Below, one piece after another: positions 18,553-29,144 of a stretch of 64,000 nucleotides of DNA (position 1 is the stretch's first letter; the number at the start of each line of letters is the position of its first letter). The notes beneath the pieces are model-generated. The model worked only from the letters and a program-made list of their open reading frames with translations. It searched no databases and was not told where the DNA came from. Made by a program: the position numbers and the translations under genes. This stretch comes from an uncultured Pelagibacteraceae bacterium (GTDB taxonomy: Bacteria; Pseudomonadota; Alphaproteobacteria; Pelagibacterales; Pelagibacteraceae), in the NCBI GenBank assembly GCA_902610975.1, contig CACLXL010000002.1:106438-170437 (forward strand), written 5' to 3'.

Positions 18553-19292
18553 AAAAATTCCTTATAAACTTTTGAAACTCCTTTAATTGTAATATTTTGA
18601 TCAACAAAGGTTCTTCTCTTTATAATTTTTTTAAATAAATTTGCATATCCCCCTGTGAGTATTATTTTATATTTCATTTTCCAATTATTTGTTATTTTGT
18701 AAATTATATTATTAATTAGTCCTTCATAACCCCAGATAAAACCGGCATTTAGAGCGTCTTTGGTGTTTTTTCCATAACTCTTTTGCTGATTTTTCAAATC
18801 GAAAATTGGAAGTAAGGCTGTAGATTGACTTAAATTTTTAATAGACAATTTAATACCTGGAGCTATAACGCCACCTTCATATGTTCCGTTTTTCACAATA
18901 TCAAAAGTCGTTGCAGTTCCAAAATCTATTATTAAACAATTTTTAAATTCTTTACCCTTTATAGAATTTACAATTCTATCTGAACCAAGTTGATTAAAAT
19001 TTTTTATATTTATTTTTATCATTTTTTTTAAATTAAAACTTTTTATTTCTAATACTCGAAAATTTGTTTTTTTAAGGTTTTTTTTGATTTCTTTTAATGC
19101 TAGAGGGACGACACATGAAAATAATATTTCATTTTTTAAATTTTTTTTACTAAATTTATTAATAATCTTTTTAAAAAAACCCTTTAAAAAAATTTTTTTG
19201 GTATCAAAAATAATCGAATTTAAAATTTTTGATTTTTTTAATAAACATACTCTTGTAGAAGTATTTCCTATATCGCCTATTATATAATTCAT
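18549..19292 (-). CDS. coaX: Type III pantothenate kinase
   Basis: A 247-residue ASKHA-fold kinase. The phosphate-1 motif GDIGNTSTR (D7) is at the start, IIDFGTATTFDIV forms the second phosphate motif, and GGVIAPGIKLS is the conserved CoaX substrate-binding segment. It phosphorylates pantothenate, the first step of coenzyme A synthesis, and unlike CoaA is not feedback-inhibited by CoA (family knowledge). It lies between birA (5 nt gap) and RNase J. Confidence 0.92.
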   Translation of the reverse strand: MNYIIGDIGNTSTRVCLLKKSKILNSIIFDTKKIFLKGFFKKIINKFSKKNLKNEILFSCVVPLALKEIKKNLKKTNFRVLEIKSFNLKKMIKINIKNFNQLGSDRIVNSIKGKEFKNCLIIDFGTATTFDIVKNGTYEGGVIAPGIKLSIKNLSQSTALLPIFDLKNQQKSYGKNTKDALNAGFIWGYEGLINNIIYKITNNWKMKYKIILTGGYANLFKKIIKRRTFVDQNITIKGVSKVYKEFL

Positions 19293-19297
19293 TTCAA

Positions 19298-19861
19298 TTA
19301 TTTGTATTTTCTTTTCATATCTGAAAATGATAAATTATTTTTTTCTGTTAGAAATCTTTCATAGGCAATAATTATATTTTTCAAAATTTTTTGATTGTTA
19401 ATTTTTATATTTAATATATTTTTTAAACTAGTCGAATAAAAGCTTTTGTTTTGTGGAGCTATGTTAGTGTTTAACCCTATGCCTACTATCAAAAAATCAA
19501 AACCATTGAAACTTATTACCTCCTGTAAAATTCCACAAAATTTTTTTTGATTTACAAGTAAATCATTTGGCCATTTTATCTTTATTTTTTTTGGAATTAT
19601 TTTTGAAAGCACTTTTCTTAACAAAAATGCATTCAAAATTGCAAATTGCTTAAAATTGATCTTTTTTTGATCAAATTTAAAAAATAAGGATATAAAAAGA
19701 TTTCCTGTTTCAGAAACCCATTTTTTTCCTACTGTACCTCTTCCATTAGTTTGTTTTTCAGTCGTAATTAGAGTCGGATTTGTAATATTTTTTTTAATCA
19801 GTTTCAGGGCAGTATCGTTTGTGCTTTTTACTTTTTTATATTTTATTACGTTAATCTTCAT
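19298..19861 (-). CDS. birA: Biotin--[acetyl-CoA carboxylase] ligase, short form
   Basis: A 187-residue protein holding the catalytic domain of biotin protein ligase. KSTNDTALKL, the GRGTVGKKW biotinyl-AMP loop and KWPNDLLVNQKKFCGILQE are all present. It lacks the N-terminal DNA-binding domain of BirA, so it cannot be a repressor. It is also too short to hold the usual C-terminal SH3-like domain (family members are often about 230-250 residues). It attaches biotin to carboxylase carrier proteins. Its ATG overlaps the nuoN stop by one base. Confidence 0.88.
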   Translation of the reverse strand: MKINVIKYKKVKSTNDTALKLIKKNITNPTLITTEKQTNGRGTVGKKWVSETGNLFISLFFKFDQKKINFKQFAILNAFLLRKVLSKIIPKKIKIKWPNDLLVNQKKFCGILQEVISFNGFDFLIVGIGLNTNIAPQNKSFYSTSLKNILNIKINNQKILKNIIIAYERFLTEKNNLSFSDMKRKYK

Positions 19862-21276
19862 TAACTAACGAATAATGTGTTAACTAAATTATTTAAAACT
19901 GAAGGATACAAAAAAAATGTAATTAGAATTGTACAACTAGCAATTACAGAAAATTGAGCAGTTCTGTTTTTTGTTGGCTCAAATGTGATGATGCTATCAT
20001 CGAAATAAATGGTTTTAATGATTTTGAGATAATAAAATGCTGACATAACTGTAGTAATTAAACCTATAATTGCTAAAGCATACATTTCTTTTTCCAATAC
20101 AGCGACAAAAACATAAAATTTTGCAAAAAATCCCCCTAAGGGTGGAACTCCAGCCAGCGAAAACAAGATTATCAATAATGAAACAGCTATAAGAGGATGT
20201 TTTTTTGATATTCCAGACAAATCAGAAATATTTTCTTTATATTGTCCATCCTTCTTTAATAAGTAAAGACATGAGAAAGCCCCGATATTCATAATTACGT
20301 AAATTGAAATATAAACTATTGAGCTTTGGTAGCCTGATATAGCCCCAGTAGCGACTCCAGCAAGTGCGTAACCAATATGACCAATTGAACTATAAGCCAA
20401 AAGTCTTTTCAAATTTTTTTGGATCATTGCTGCTATTGCTCCTAATATCATCGATGCAATAGATATAAAAATTACAATCGTTTGCCACTCTAATAAAATA
20501 TTTGAAAAGGGAACAAACATAAATTTTATTAATAATGCTAGTCCAGCAACTTTCGGAACAACAGCAAAGTAACTTGTGATTGATGTTGGTGCTCCTTCAT
20601 AAACATCTGGTGTCCACATATGAAATGGAACTGCAGAAACTTTGAATGCAAGGCCTACTAATATAAATACCATTGCAAAAACTGCACCTGTATTTTCATT
20701 ATTAAGTTGATCAGCAATTAATTCAAAATTCGTTGAGCCTGTAAATCCATATAGTAATGAACATCCGTATAATAATAAACCTGAAGATAACGCACTTAAT
20801 ACAAAATACTTTACACCAGATTCTGTTGATCTTAAATTATCTCTATCAATAGAAGCGAGAATATAAAGTGATAAAGATTGTAACTCTAATCCTAAATAGA
20901 AAAGTATTAAATCATTAGAACTAACCATAAAAAACATTCCAAGAATCGATAAAAGAATAATTATAGGGTACTCAAATTTATCTAATTTATTATCAATAAT
21001 AAAATTTTTAGATGAGTTTAGAACGAATAACGTAGATAAAAGAATTAAAATTTTAAAATAATTTGAAAAAGGATCTCTAATAAAACTATCTAAAAATATT
21101 TTTTCTTCATTATTAGGGTTTGTTAAAATAATTGAAATAGTAACAATAATAATCAAAGATGTAAGATTGAATATAAGATTAAAACTCTTTTTAATGAAAA
21201 CACCAACCATTAGAATAAAAAAAATTGACAAAGATAAAAATATCTCAGGAAACATTATATATAAATTGTTTATCAT
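19861..21276 (-). CDS. nuoN: NADH-quinone oxidoreductase subunit N
   Basis: A 471-residue antiporter-like membrane subunit with about 14 transmembrane helices. LLAYSSIGHIGYALAG and VSAVPFHMWTPDVYEGAPTS are the conserved NuoN signatures, with lysines in the membrane thought to carry protons. It is one of the three proton-pumping modules of complex I. It is the last nuo gene and ends on the first base of birA. Confidence 0.96.
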   Translation of the reverse strand: MINNLYIMFPEIFLSLSIFFILMVGVFIKKSFNLIFNLTSLIIIVTISIILTNPNNEEKIFLDSFIRDPFSNYFKILILLSTLFVLNSSKNFIIDNKLDKFEYPIIILLSILGMFFMVSSNDLILFYLGLELQSLSLYILASIDRDNLRSTESGVKYFVLSALSSGLLLYGCSLLYGFTGSTNFELIADQLNNENTGAVFAMVFILVGLAFKVSAVPFHMWTPDVYEGAPTSITSYFAVVPKVAGLALLIKFMFVPFSNILLEWQTIVIFISIASMILGAIAAMIQKNLKRLLAYSSIGHIGYALAGVATGAISGYQSSIVYISIYVIMNIGAFSCLYLLKKDGQYKENISDLSGISKKHPLIAVSLLIILFSLAGVPPLGGFFAKFYVFVAVLEKEMYALAIIGLITTVMSAFYYLKIIKTIYFDDSIITFEPTKNRTAQFSVIASCTILITFFLYPSVLNNLVNTLFVS

Positions 21277-21278
21277 GA

Positions 21279-22757
21279 TTAATTTGTAATTAATGCTGTT
21301 TCGTAATTACTGATTAAACTATTTACTGAAACATTAAAAGTTTCCATTAATGGAAGAGGGTAAAAACCAAAAAATAAAATAAAAAAAGCCAAAGTAACTA
21401 ACATAAAAACTTCAGATTTATTAATATCATTAATTTTTTTGATTTCTGAATTATTTGTAACACCAAAAATAACTCTTTTTGTAAGCCAAAGCATATAAGC
21501 TGCACCTAACACGACACCGAAGGTTGCCAACATTGCTGCTAAAAAACTTTTTTGAAATGCTCCTGCTAAAACAAGAAACTCTCCTAAAAACCCAGAAGTG
21601 CCAGGTAATCCTAAAGCAGCTAAAGCAAATATTAAAAATAAAAAAGAGTATTTTGGAATATAATTTACTAATCCTCCATAAGTGCTTATCATTCTCGAAT
21701 GTAAACGATCATAGACTACCCCGACACATAAGAATAATGCTGCTGAAATCAAACCATGACTGATCATTTGATAAATGCTTCCCTCTATACCTTGCTTTGT
21801 CAACGTAAAAATTCCTAAAGTGACGTAACCCATGTGAGCTACAGATGAGTAAGCAATTAACTTTTTCATGTCATCTTGCATTAATGCAACTAGAGACGTG
21901 TAAATTATAGCTATTATGCTTAAAGTATAAATAAGAGGAGTAAAATATTCTGATGCTAAAGGAAACATTGGTATTGAAAATCTTAAAAAACCGTAGCCAG
22001 CCATTTTTAACAATATAGCTGCAAGAATAACGGAACCTGCCGTTGGCGCTTCTACATGTGCATCAGGTAGCCAGGTATGTACTGGCCACATAGGCATTTT
22101 AACCGCAAAAGAACTTAAAAAAGCTAGCCACAGTATATTCTGATATTCTTTTGGTATTTGAATTTCATATATCTGAGTGATGTCGGTAGTACCTGTTAAC
22201 CAATATATAACTATTATAGCCACAAGCATTAAAACCGAGCCAAGTAAAGTAAAAAGAAAAAATTTAAAGGCAGAGTAGACTCTTCTTGGACCACCCCAAA
22301 CTCCTATAATTAAAAACATTGGTATTAAACCTGCTTCAAAAAACAAATAAAAAATTACAAGATCAAGTGAGCAAAAAACACCAATCATGAATGTTTCTAA
22401 AATTAAAATAGCTATTAAAAATTCTTTGACTCTTACTTTAACGCTATTAATACAAGAAATGATACAGATTGGAGTGATAAAAGTTGTTAAAACTATAAAG
22501 AGTATTGATATACCATCAATACCTAATTTAAATTTTATATAATTGTTTATCCAAGATTTTTCTTCTACAAACTGGAATTCAGAGGTATTTATATCTAAAG
22601 AGTACCACAAAAATAATGAGAGAAAAAAAGTAGCAACACTGCTAAATAAAGAAATAGAGATTGAACTTACATTTGTAGTTTTATTTTTGGATAATAAAAT
22701 GAAGAAAGAACTAACTAAAGGTAAAAAAATTAAAGTCGATAATATTGGAAAGTTCAT
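21279..22757 (-). CDS. nuoM: NADH-quinone oxidoreductase subunit M
   Basis: A 492-residue antiporter-like subunit with about 14 helices. The motifs PMWPVHTWLPDAHVEAPTAG and LIAYSSVAHMGYVTLG are diagnostic of NuoM. It forms the middle proton channel of complex I. It is separated from nuoL by 1 nt and from nuoN by 2 nt. Confidence 0.96.
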   Translation of the reverse strand: MNFPILSTLIFLPLVSSFFILLSKNKTTNVSSISISLFSSVATFFLSLFLWYSLDINTSEFQFVEEKSWINNYIKFKLGIDGISILFIVLTTFITPICIISCINSVKVRVKEFLIAILILETFMIGVFCSLDLVIFYLFFEAGLIPMFLIIGVWGGPRRVYSAFKFFLFTLLGSVLMLVAIIVIYWLTGTTDITQIYEIQIPKEYQNILWLAFLSSFAVKMPMWPVHTWLPDAHVEAPTAGSVILAAILLKMAGYGFLRFSIPMFPLASEYFTPLIYTLSIIAIIYTSLVALMQDDMKKLIAYSSVAHMGYVTLGIFTLTKQGIEGSIYQMISHGLISAALFLCVGVVYDRLHSRMISTYGGLVNYIPKYSFLFLIFALAALGLPGTSGFLGEFLVLAGAFQKSFLAAMLATFGVVLGAAYMLWLTKRVIFGVTNNSEIKKINDINKSEVFMLVTLAFFILFFGFYPLPLMETFNVSVNSLISNYETALITN

Positions 22758-22758
22758 T

Positions 22759-24666
22759 TTATTTTAAGATCAAATAAGTTAGCAAAATCGATAAACCAAG
22801 TAGCATCACAAAGGCGTAATCATAAATAAATCCTGTTTGAAGACGTGCAGTTTTATTAGAAATTATTTTAACTAATTTTGAGACACCATCAGGTCCAAAT
22901 CTATCTATTATACCCACATCTCCTTTTTTCCAAAAAAATGAGCCTATTTTCTTTGCTGGGTTTACGAAAACTTTTTCATAAAATTCATCTACGTACCACT
23001 TATTTAATAAAAAGTTGTATAAAGGCATATTTGTGTTTTTAAAATCCTCTAGAATCTTAGGTTTTAAAATATATAAATAAAAAGAGATAGGTATTGATAT
23101 TAAAACTAAAATCGGAGTAATTAATAAAAACCATAATGGTATAGACTCATGTTTTATTTCATTTAAAAAAAATATTGACTCTTGCCAAAACTCATTACTG
23201 TGATGACCGATAAAGGTGGTTTTAAAAAGATAGCCAGAAAATATCGCTCCAATACCTAAAAATACTAAAGGTATCAACATTACTAAAGGTGACTCGTGAG
23301 TTTCGTCTATAGGAATTTTTTTATTATTATAAGGTCCATGAAAGGCTTTGAAAAATAACCTCCATGAATAAATTGAAGTTAAGAAAGCTGTAAAGATACC
23401 GATTGTAGCTGCGTAATTTCCTAAAGAAGAATTTTTAAGATATGCAAATTCAATAATTGCATCTTTTGAGTAAAATCCTGACAAAAAAGGAAACCCTGTT
23501 AATGCAAGGGTTCCTAGTAACATAAAAGTGTAAGTATATGGAAGTTTTTTTCTTACACCGCCCATGTTTCTAATATCCTGCTCATCTTTAAATGCGTGTA
23601 TTACTGAACCAGCGCCTAAAAACAATAATGCCTTAAAAAAAGCATGTGTAAATAAATGGAACATTGCAACATGGTAAGCTCCAACTCCTGCTGCAAAAAA
23701 CATGTACCCTAATTGGCTGCAGGTTGAGTAAGCAACTATTTTTTTAATATCATTCTGTACAAGAGCAACTGATGCAGCAAATATTGCAGTTATCATTCCT
23801 ACAACTGTAACCAGATTTAAAGCATATTGAGAATATTCAAATATTGGCGAACATCTAACAACAAGAAAAACACCAGCGGTTACCATTGTTGCTGCATGAA
23901 TTAAGGCTGAAACCGGTGTCGGTCCCTCCATAGCATCTGGTAGCCAGGTATGAAGTAAAAATTGAGCAGATTTTCCCATCGCTCCAATAAAAAGGAAAAC
24001 ACATATTAATGTTATCAGATTTGCCTCAAAGCCAAAAAAAATTATTTTTTTTTCAACAAACTGACTTGTGGCTTGAAAGGTTTCTTCAAAATTAATAGTA
24101 CCAAAAAAGAAAAAGATTAAAAATATTGCTATTGCTAATCCAAAATCTCCTATTCTGTTAACGATAAATGCTTTAATAGCTGCATTATTTGCAGTCTCTT
24201 TTTTGTACCAAAAACCAATTAATAGATAAGAACATAATCCAACACCCTCCCATCCAAAAAAAAGTTGTAAGAAGTTATCTGATACAACTAAAGCTAACAT
24301 TGAAAAAGTAAATAATGATAAATAAGACATAAATCTTGGTTTATGAGGATCATGACTCATATATCCAATAGAATAAATATGAACTAATGCTGATACAAAA
24401 GTAACAACTACTAGCATTATCGAACTTAGTGGATCAATTTTGATTGACCAGTTTGCTGTGAACCCACCAGAACTTATCCATTCAAAAATTTTATAATTTC
24501 CATAGATATCGTTCTGAATTCCATTCCAAAAAACAAGAATAGAAAGCACTGCTGAGACACTGACGAATAAACTTGTAGAAATTTCAGCAAAATACTTTGT
24601 AGTGGACCTGCCCAAATACCCTATAACAGAACCAATTAATGGTAAAAACAATATCGCGTATTCCAT
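22759..24666 (-). CDS. nuoL: NADH-quinone oxidoreductase subunit L
   Basis: A 635-residue antiporter-like subunit, the distal proton channel of complex I. LLHTWLPDAMEGPTPVSALI and IVAYSTCSQLGYMFFAAG mark the family. A long amphipathic lateral helix and a final transmembrane anchor occupy about residues 510-635, which in known structures run along the membrane arm. It follows nuoK directly with no gap. Confidence 0.97.
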   Translation of the reverse strand: MEYAILFLPLIGSVIGYLGRSTTKYFAEISTSLFVSVSAVLSILVFWNGIQNDIYGNYKIFEWISSGGFTANWSIKIDPLSSIMLVVVTFVSALVHIYSIGYMSHDPHKPRFMSYLSLFTFSMLALVVSDNFLQLFFGWEGVGLCSYLLIGFWYKKETANNAAIKAFIVNRIGDFGLAIAIFLIFFFFGTINFEETFQATSQFVEKKIIFFGFEANLITLICVFLFIGAMGKSAQFLLHTWLPDAMEGPTPVSALIHAATMVTAGVFLVVRCSPIFEYSQYALNLVTVVGMITAIFAASVALVQNDIKKIVAYSTCSQLGYMFFAAGVGAYHVAMFHLFTHAFFKALLFLGAGSVIHAFKDEQDIRNMGGVRKKLPYTYTFMLLGTLALTGFPFLSGFYSKDAIIEFAYLKNSSLGNYAATIGIFTAFLTSIYSWRLFFKAFHGPYNNKKIPIDETHESPLVMLIPLVFLGIGAIFSGYLFKTTFIGHHSNEFWQESIFFLNEIKHESIPLWFLLITPILVLISIPISFYLYILKPKILEDFKNTNMPLYNFLLNKWYVDEFYEKVFVNPAKKIGSFFWKKGDVGIIDRFGPDGVSKLVKIISNKTARLQTGFIYDYAFVMLLGLSILLTYLILK

Positions 24667-24978
24667 TTAGCCTTTCATTCCGTGAATATCTTCAACTCTT
24701 ATAGAACCTCTGTTCCTGTAATAAACTACAATAATAGCTAGACCTATTGCTGCTTCTGCTGCTGCAACTGTGAGAATAAGCATAGTAAAAATTTGACCTA
24801 AAATGTCACCAGAAAAAATTGAAAAAGATATTAAATTTATATTTACTGCAAGCAAAATTAGCTCAATAGACATCAAAATAACTATAATATTTTTCCTATT
24901 CAAAAAAATTCCAATTACCCCTAAGAAAAAAATTATTGCACCTAAAGATAAATAATGTCCTAAACCAATTTCAGTCAT
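24667..24978 (-). CDS. nuoK: NADH-quinone oxidoreductase subunit K
   Basis: A 103-residue protein with three transmembrane helices, the normal size for Nuo[20 protein letters not shown] carries the conserved membrane glutamate, and [12 protein letters not shown] the second. It belongs to the proton-transfer part of the membrane arm. It overlaps nuoJ by 8 nt. Confidence 0.96.
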   Translation of the reverse strand: MTEIGLGHYLSLGAIIFFLGVIGIFLNRKNIIVILMSIELILLAVNINLISFSIFSGDILGQIFTMLILTVAAAEAAIGLAIIVVYYRNRGSIRVEDIHGMKG

Positions 24979-25597
24979 CTAACTTAACTCCTTGGTTAGA
25001 TTTGACCTCTATTAATTCAACTGCATTTGATGGGTCCCTTGAAATTTGATTTAAATAACTTTGTTTTTTTACGCCTACTCTTTCTCGAAAAGTTAAAAGA
25101 ATAGCACCAATCATCGCTAATAGCAGCACTATTCCAGCCAACTGAAAATATAAGATATAGTCAGTGTACATAACTAGACCTAACTGATGGGTGTTTGAAA
25201 TTCCCGATAAAAGTAATGTGCCACTTGACATTATATTCTCTTTATACTTCCACCCTCCTACTACAACTAGCAATTCCAATAAAATTAACACACTCACAAT
25301 TAAGCCTGTTGGAATATGAGTTGACTTTTTACCAATAAACCATGATTGTTTTTGTTCTGCAACGTTCAACATCATTACGACAAATAAGAATAAAACTGCG
25401 ACTGCACCTACATAAACAATTAATAATATCATTCCCAAAAATTCAGCTCCAACCATAATAAATAGGCACCCAACTGAAATAAAATCTAAAATTAAGAAGA
25501 AAACTGAGTTAATGGTGCTTCTTGAAGTTATTACCATTAAAGATGAAAAAATAGCAATTACGGAGAAGAAATAAAAAAAAATTGAGTGGACTATCAT
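24971..25597 (-). CDS. nuoJ: NADH-quinone oxidoreductase subunit J
   Basis: A 208-residue protein with five hydrophobic helices and a polar C-terminal tail. [26 protein letters not shown] is the NuoJ signature, including the pi-bulge helix that switches between active and deactive states in complex I. It directly follows nuoI. Confidence 0.95.
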   Translation of the reverse strand: MIVHSIFFYFFSVIAIFSSLMVITSRSTINSVFFLILDFISVGCLFIMVGAEFLGMILLIVYVGAVAVLFLFVVMMLNVAEQKQSWFIGKKSTHIPTGLIVSVLILLELLVVVGGWKYKENIMSSGTLLLSGISNTHQLGLVMYTDYILYFQLAGIVLLLAMIGAILLTFRERVGVKKQSYLNQISRDPSNAVELIEVKSNQGVKLDD

Positions 25598-26083
25598 CTA
25601 TCTATAAGGTTTATCCAGCTTGATATTTTTTGCCAGGACTGACTCCCATCTATCCCCATTTTCTAAAAGTTTTTCTTTGTTATAATAAAGCTCTTCTCTT
25701 GTTTCAGTAGCAAATTCAAAGTTTGGTCCTTGAACTATTGCATCAACTGGGCAAGATTCTTGACAAAGTCCACAATAAATGCATTTAAGCATATCAATAT
25801 CGTAACGAGTTGTTTTCCTACTTCCATCCGATCTCTCTGTAGACTCAATAGTAATAGCTTGAGCAGGGCAAACAGCTTCACATAATTTACAAGCTATACA
25901 TCTCTCTTCTCCGTTGGGATATCTTCTTAAAGCATGTTCTCCTCTCATTCGAGGACTGATTGGGCCTTTTTCAAAAGGGTAATTAATTGTTTTAGATTTT
26001 CTAAACAACTCTTTTACTGCCATGTAGAGACCAGATATAAACTCAACTAGAAATATAGTTTTTAATAGCCTACTAAAATTCAT
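25598..26083 (-). CDS. nuoI: NADH-quinone oxidoreductase subunit I (two 4Fe-4S)
   Basis: A 161-residue ferredoxin-like subunit. Two CxxCxxCxxxCP motifs, [12 protein letters not shown] (about residues 61-72) and [12 protein letters not shown] (about 100-111), bind clusters N6a and N6b. An N-terminal amphipathic stretch docks it on the membrane arm. It passes electrons from NuoG to NuoB. It overlaps nuoH by one base. Confidence 0.97.
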   Translation of the reverse strand: MNFSRLLKTIFLVEFISGLYMAVKELFRKSKTINYPFEKGPISPRMRGEHALRRYPNGEERCIACKLCEAVCPAQAITIESTERSDGSRKTTRYDIDMLKCIYCGLCQESCPVDAIVQGPNFEFATETREELYYNKEKLLENGDRWESVLAKNIKLDKPYR

Positions 26084-27090
26084 TAAATGTTTACCTTTGG
26101 TAATTTGTCAAAATAAAATAAAAAACTTGCAGTTAACACAAGATAAATTAGCGAAAGAGGTAAAAATATTTTCCAGCCCAATCTCATTAGTTGATCATAT
26201 CTATATCTTGGAACAATTGCCTTGATCAGAGCAAATAATAAAAATAAAAATAAAATTTTTAATATCATCCATATTGGAGCAGGAATAATATTAAGTGGAT
26301 AAATGTCCATTAGTGGCAACCAACCGCCAAGAAAAAGTATAGATCCCATCGCACACATTAACAGTATATTTGCGTATTCTCCTAACCAAAACATTGCGTA
26401 CATCATACCTGAGTATTCAGTTTGATAGCCTGCCACCAACTCGGCTTCGGCTTCTGGTAAATCAAAAGGAGGTCTGTTTGTTTCTGCTAGTGAAGATATA
26501 AAAAAAATTACAAACATAGGAAAAAGCGGAATCACATACCATAATTCTTTTTGTGCGATTACAATATCGTTTAGATTTAATGATCCGACACATAAAAGAA
26601 CATTTATAATTATTATTCCTATCGAAACCTCGTATGAAACCATCTGTGCTGCAGATCTTATAGCTCCAAGGAAAGGGTATTTTGAATTAGATGCCCATCC
26701 TCCCATGATAATGCCGTAAACTCCAAGAGAAGAAATTGCAAATAAATACAAAATTCCCACATTTATATTTGCTAAAACTAAATCTTCACTCATGGGAATA
26801 ACTGCCCAAGCTACCAAAGCCAATGTCATAGTAACGATAGGCGCAAGAACGAAAACTACTTTATTAGCACTAGCAGGTATAATTATTTCTTTAAAGATAT
26901 ACTTTAATGCATCAGCTAAAGTTTGAAAAAGTCCAAAAGGTCCAACAACATTTGGTCCTTTTCTTTTTTGAACTAAGCCCCACACTCTTCTATCTAACCA
27001 AACAATCATAGCTACGGATACAAGTATCGGAACAAGTAAAAAAATTATTTTATATATCTCTTGACCCAAAATTTCTAAATACCCTATCAT
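26083..27090 (-). CDS. nuoH: NADH-quinone oxidoreductase subunit H
   Basis: A 335-residue membrane subunit with about eight helices. [20 protein letters not shown] near the start and the [20 protein letters not shown] loop form the quinone-binding site and the E-channel. It joins the peripheral and membrane arms of complex I. It overlaps nuoG by 4 nt. Confidence 0.97.
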   Translation of the reverse strand: MIGYLEILGQEIYKIIFLLVPILVSVAMIVWLDRRVWGLVQKRKGPNVVGPFGLFQTLADALKYIFKEIIIPASANKVVFVLAPIVTMTLALVAWAVIPMSEDLVLANINVGILYLFAISSLGVYGIIMGGWASNSKYPFLGAIRSAAQMVSYEVSIGIIIINVLLCVGSLNLNDIVIAQKELWYVIPLFPMFVIFFISSLAETNRPPFDLPEAEAELVAGYQTEYSGMMYAMFWLGEYANILLMCAMGSILFLGGWLPLMDIYPLNIIPAPIWMILKILFLFLLFALIKAIVPRYRYDQLMRLGWKIFLPLSLIYLVLTASFLFYFDKLPKVNI

Positions 27091-29144
27091 AAATTATCTG
27101 TGCCAGTTTTTTTTGAACTATGCTTGATCTGTCTACATTCACTCATCGTCTTTGAGGCTCTTGAAATAGCGTTAGTAAAAAAATAATCCAATACTTTTAT
27201 ATTGACTTCCTCACTTTCAAAGTAAGGGGATGTATTAATTAATTCACAATCTTTAAAATTAGGTAATTTATTTAATTTTGAAAAATTTGGAATTAATTTT
27301 AAGACTTCTTTTCTCAAAGTATCAAAACTTAATAAGTTTTCATCTTTTCCTAAAGCTTTTAATATTAAATTTAATATCTTCCAATCTTCTAAAGCTTCTC
27401 CTATAGGGTAAGAGGCTTTTTTGCATTCTTGCACTCTTCCCTCAAGATTTTCATAAAGACCGTTCTGTTCTGTAAAAGCAGCACTTGGAAGAATTAAATC
27501 TGCAATTTCAGCCCCTCTATCGCCGTGACTTCCTTGGTAAACAATAAACTCATTATTTTTTTTTATATCTAAATTATCAGACCCTAAAAGGTATAACAAC
27601 TTAAATTGATTATTTTTTAATTTCTCAAAAAATGAATTTCTTTTATCTTCCTCTTTAGATAATATTTTTAAATCTATTAAGCCAACTGTTGAAGCGTTTT
27701 GAGGTAAAAAGTTAAAAGCATTCCAATCTTTGTTAATAAAGTTATTATTTTTTAAAAATTTTTTAAAACCTTCAATTAAATATTTTCCACTTTTTAGCTC
27801 TAGGGCTGACTCTCCAATTATAACCACAGGTTTTTTTGAAGAAGATAATATTTTTGAAAAATTTGATTCATTGCTCAATATTTTCTTAATATCATCTGTC
27901 TTATTTCCTATAATATTGTAATCGTATGTGAGGTCACCTGGATTTCCTATTGAGTAAATCGGAACTTTTTTTTGCGCGAAAACTTTTCGAATTCTTGCGT
28001 TAAGCATTGTTGCCTCATGTCTGGGATTTGTTCCAATGAGAAGTATTAAATCAGACTGTTCTATACCCTTTATTGAAGAATTAAATATATAGTTGCTTTT
28101 TTCAGATGGGTCTATAAAAAAATTTTTTTCTCTAAACTCCAAATTATTACTTTTTATAACAGAGAAAAATTTTTTAAAGCTTAGGGCATTTTCTAAATTA
28201 ACCAAATCACCGATATGACCACCTATTTCATCAGGATTTAGTGCTTTAATTTTTTCTACTAATAATGAAATGGCATCGTCCCAAGTAGATTTTTGAAGTT
28301 TATTATTTTTTTTTATGTATGGTACATCTAGCCTTTGTTTTAATAAGCCATCACATGAATATCTTGTTTTATCTGAAATCCATTCTTCGTTAATATCATT
28401 ATTAAGTCTTGGTAATATTCTTTTAACTTCCCAATTATAAGTATCAACTCTTATATTTGAGCCAACTGCATCCATTACGTCTACGCTTTCAGTTTTTTTA
28501 AGTTCCCAAGGTCGAGCCTCAAAAGCGTACGGCTTGGAAGTAAGAGCTCCCACTGGACATAAATCTACAACATTTGCTGAAAGTTCTGACTCCATGGCTT
28601 TTTCTAAATATGTAGTTATTTCCATATTCTCACCTCTTCCTATTGCCCCTATTTCAGGAACGCCTGCGACTTCTGTCGCAAACCTCACACACCTTGTACA
28701 ATGTATACATCTCGTCATTTGAGTTTTTATTAGCGGGCCCATGTATTTTTCTTTGACTTGTCTCTTATTTTCTACAAATCTTGATTTATCAACTCCGTAG
28801 TACATTGATTGATCTTGAAGATCACATTCTCCACCTTGATCGCAAACCGGACAATCTAAAGGATGATTAGCTAATAAAAATTCCATCACACCCTTTCTAG
28901 CTTTTTCAACAAAAGGAGTGTTTGTTTTAATATTCATGCCCTCGGCTGCTGGCATTGCACATGAGGCTATAGGTTTTGCAGATTTTTCCATTTCAACTAA
29001 ACACATTCTGCAATTTCCGGCTATAGATAATTTTTCATGGTAGCAAAATCTTGGAATTTCTACATCGGCAAGCTCGCAGGCCTGAAGAACTGTCATGCCT
29101 TTCTCAAATTCTATTTCTTTTCCGTTGATAATAATTTTAGGCAT
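27087..29144 (-). CDS. nuoG: NADH-quinone oxidoreductase subunit G
   Basis: A 685-residue protein. An N-terminal 2Fe-2S ferredoxin domain ([10 protein letters not shown]) is followed by the His-Cys3 4Fe-4S site ([17 protein letters not shown]), the [10 protein letters not shown] 4Fe-4S site, and a molybdopterin-oxidoreductase-like domain that no longer binds molybdenum. I chose the ATG at 29144 because GGAGA lies 6-7 nt upstream and the N-terminus then begins [17 protein letters not shown] at 29171 would only add residues unlike the family. It overlaps nuoF by 8 nt. Confidence 0.96.
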   Translation of the reverse strand: MPKIIINGKEIEFEKGMTVLQACELADVEIPRFCYHEKLSIAGNCRMCLVEMEKSAKPIASCAMPAAEGMNIKTNTPFVEKARKGVMEFLLANHPLDCPVCDQGGECDLQDQSMYYGVDKSRFVENKRQVKEKYMGPLIKTQMTRCIHCTRCVRFATEVAGVPEIGAIGRGENMEITTYLEKAMESELSANVVDLCPVGALTSKPYAFEARPWELKKTESVDVMDAVGSNIRVDTYNWEVKRILPRLNNDINEEWISDKTRYSCDGLLKQRLDVPYIKKNNKLQKSTWDDAISLLVEKIKALNPDEIGGHIGDLVNLENALSFKKFFSVIKSNNLEFREKNFFIDPSEKSNYIFNSSIKGIEQSDLILLIGTNPRHEATMLNARIRKVFAQKKVPIYSIGNPGDLTYDYNIIGNKTDDIKKILSNESNFSKILSSSKKPVVIIGESALELKSGKYLIEGFKKFLKNNNFINKDWNAFNFLPQNASTVGLIDLKILSKEEDKRNSFFEKLKNNQFKLLYLLGSDNLDIKKNNEFIVYQGSHGDRGAEIADLILPSAAFTEQNGLYENLEGRVQECKKASYPIGEALEDWKILNLILKALGKDENLLSFDTLRKEVLKLIPNFSKLNKLPNFKDCELINTSPYFESEEVNIKVLDYFFTNAISRASKTMSECRQIKHSSKKTGTDNL

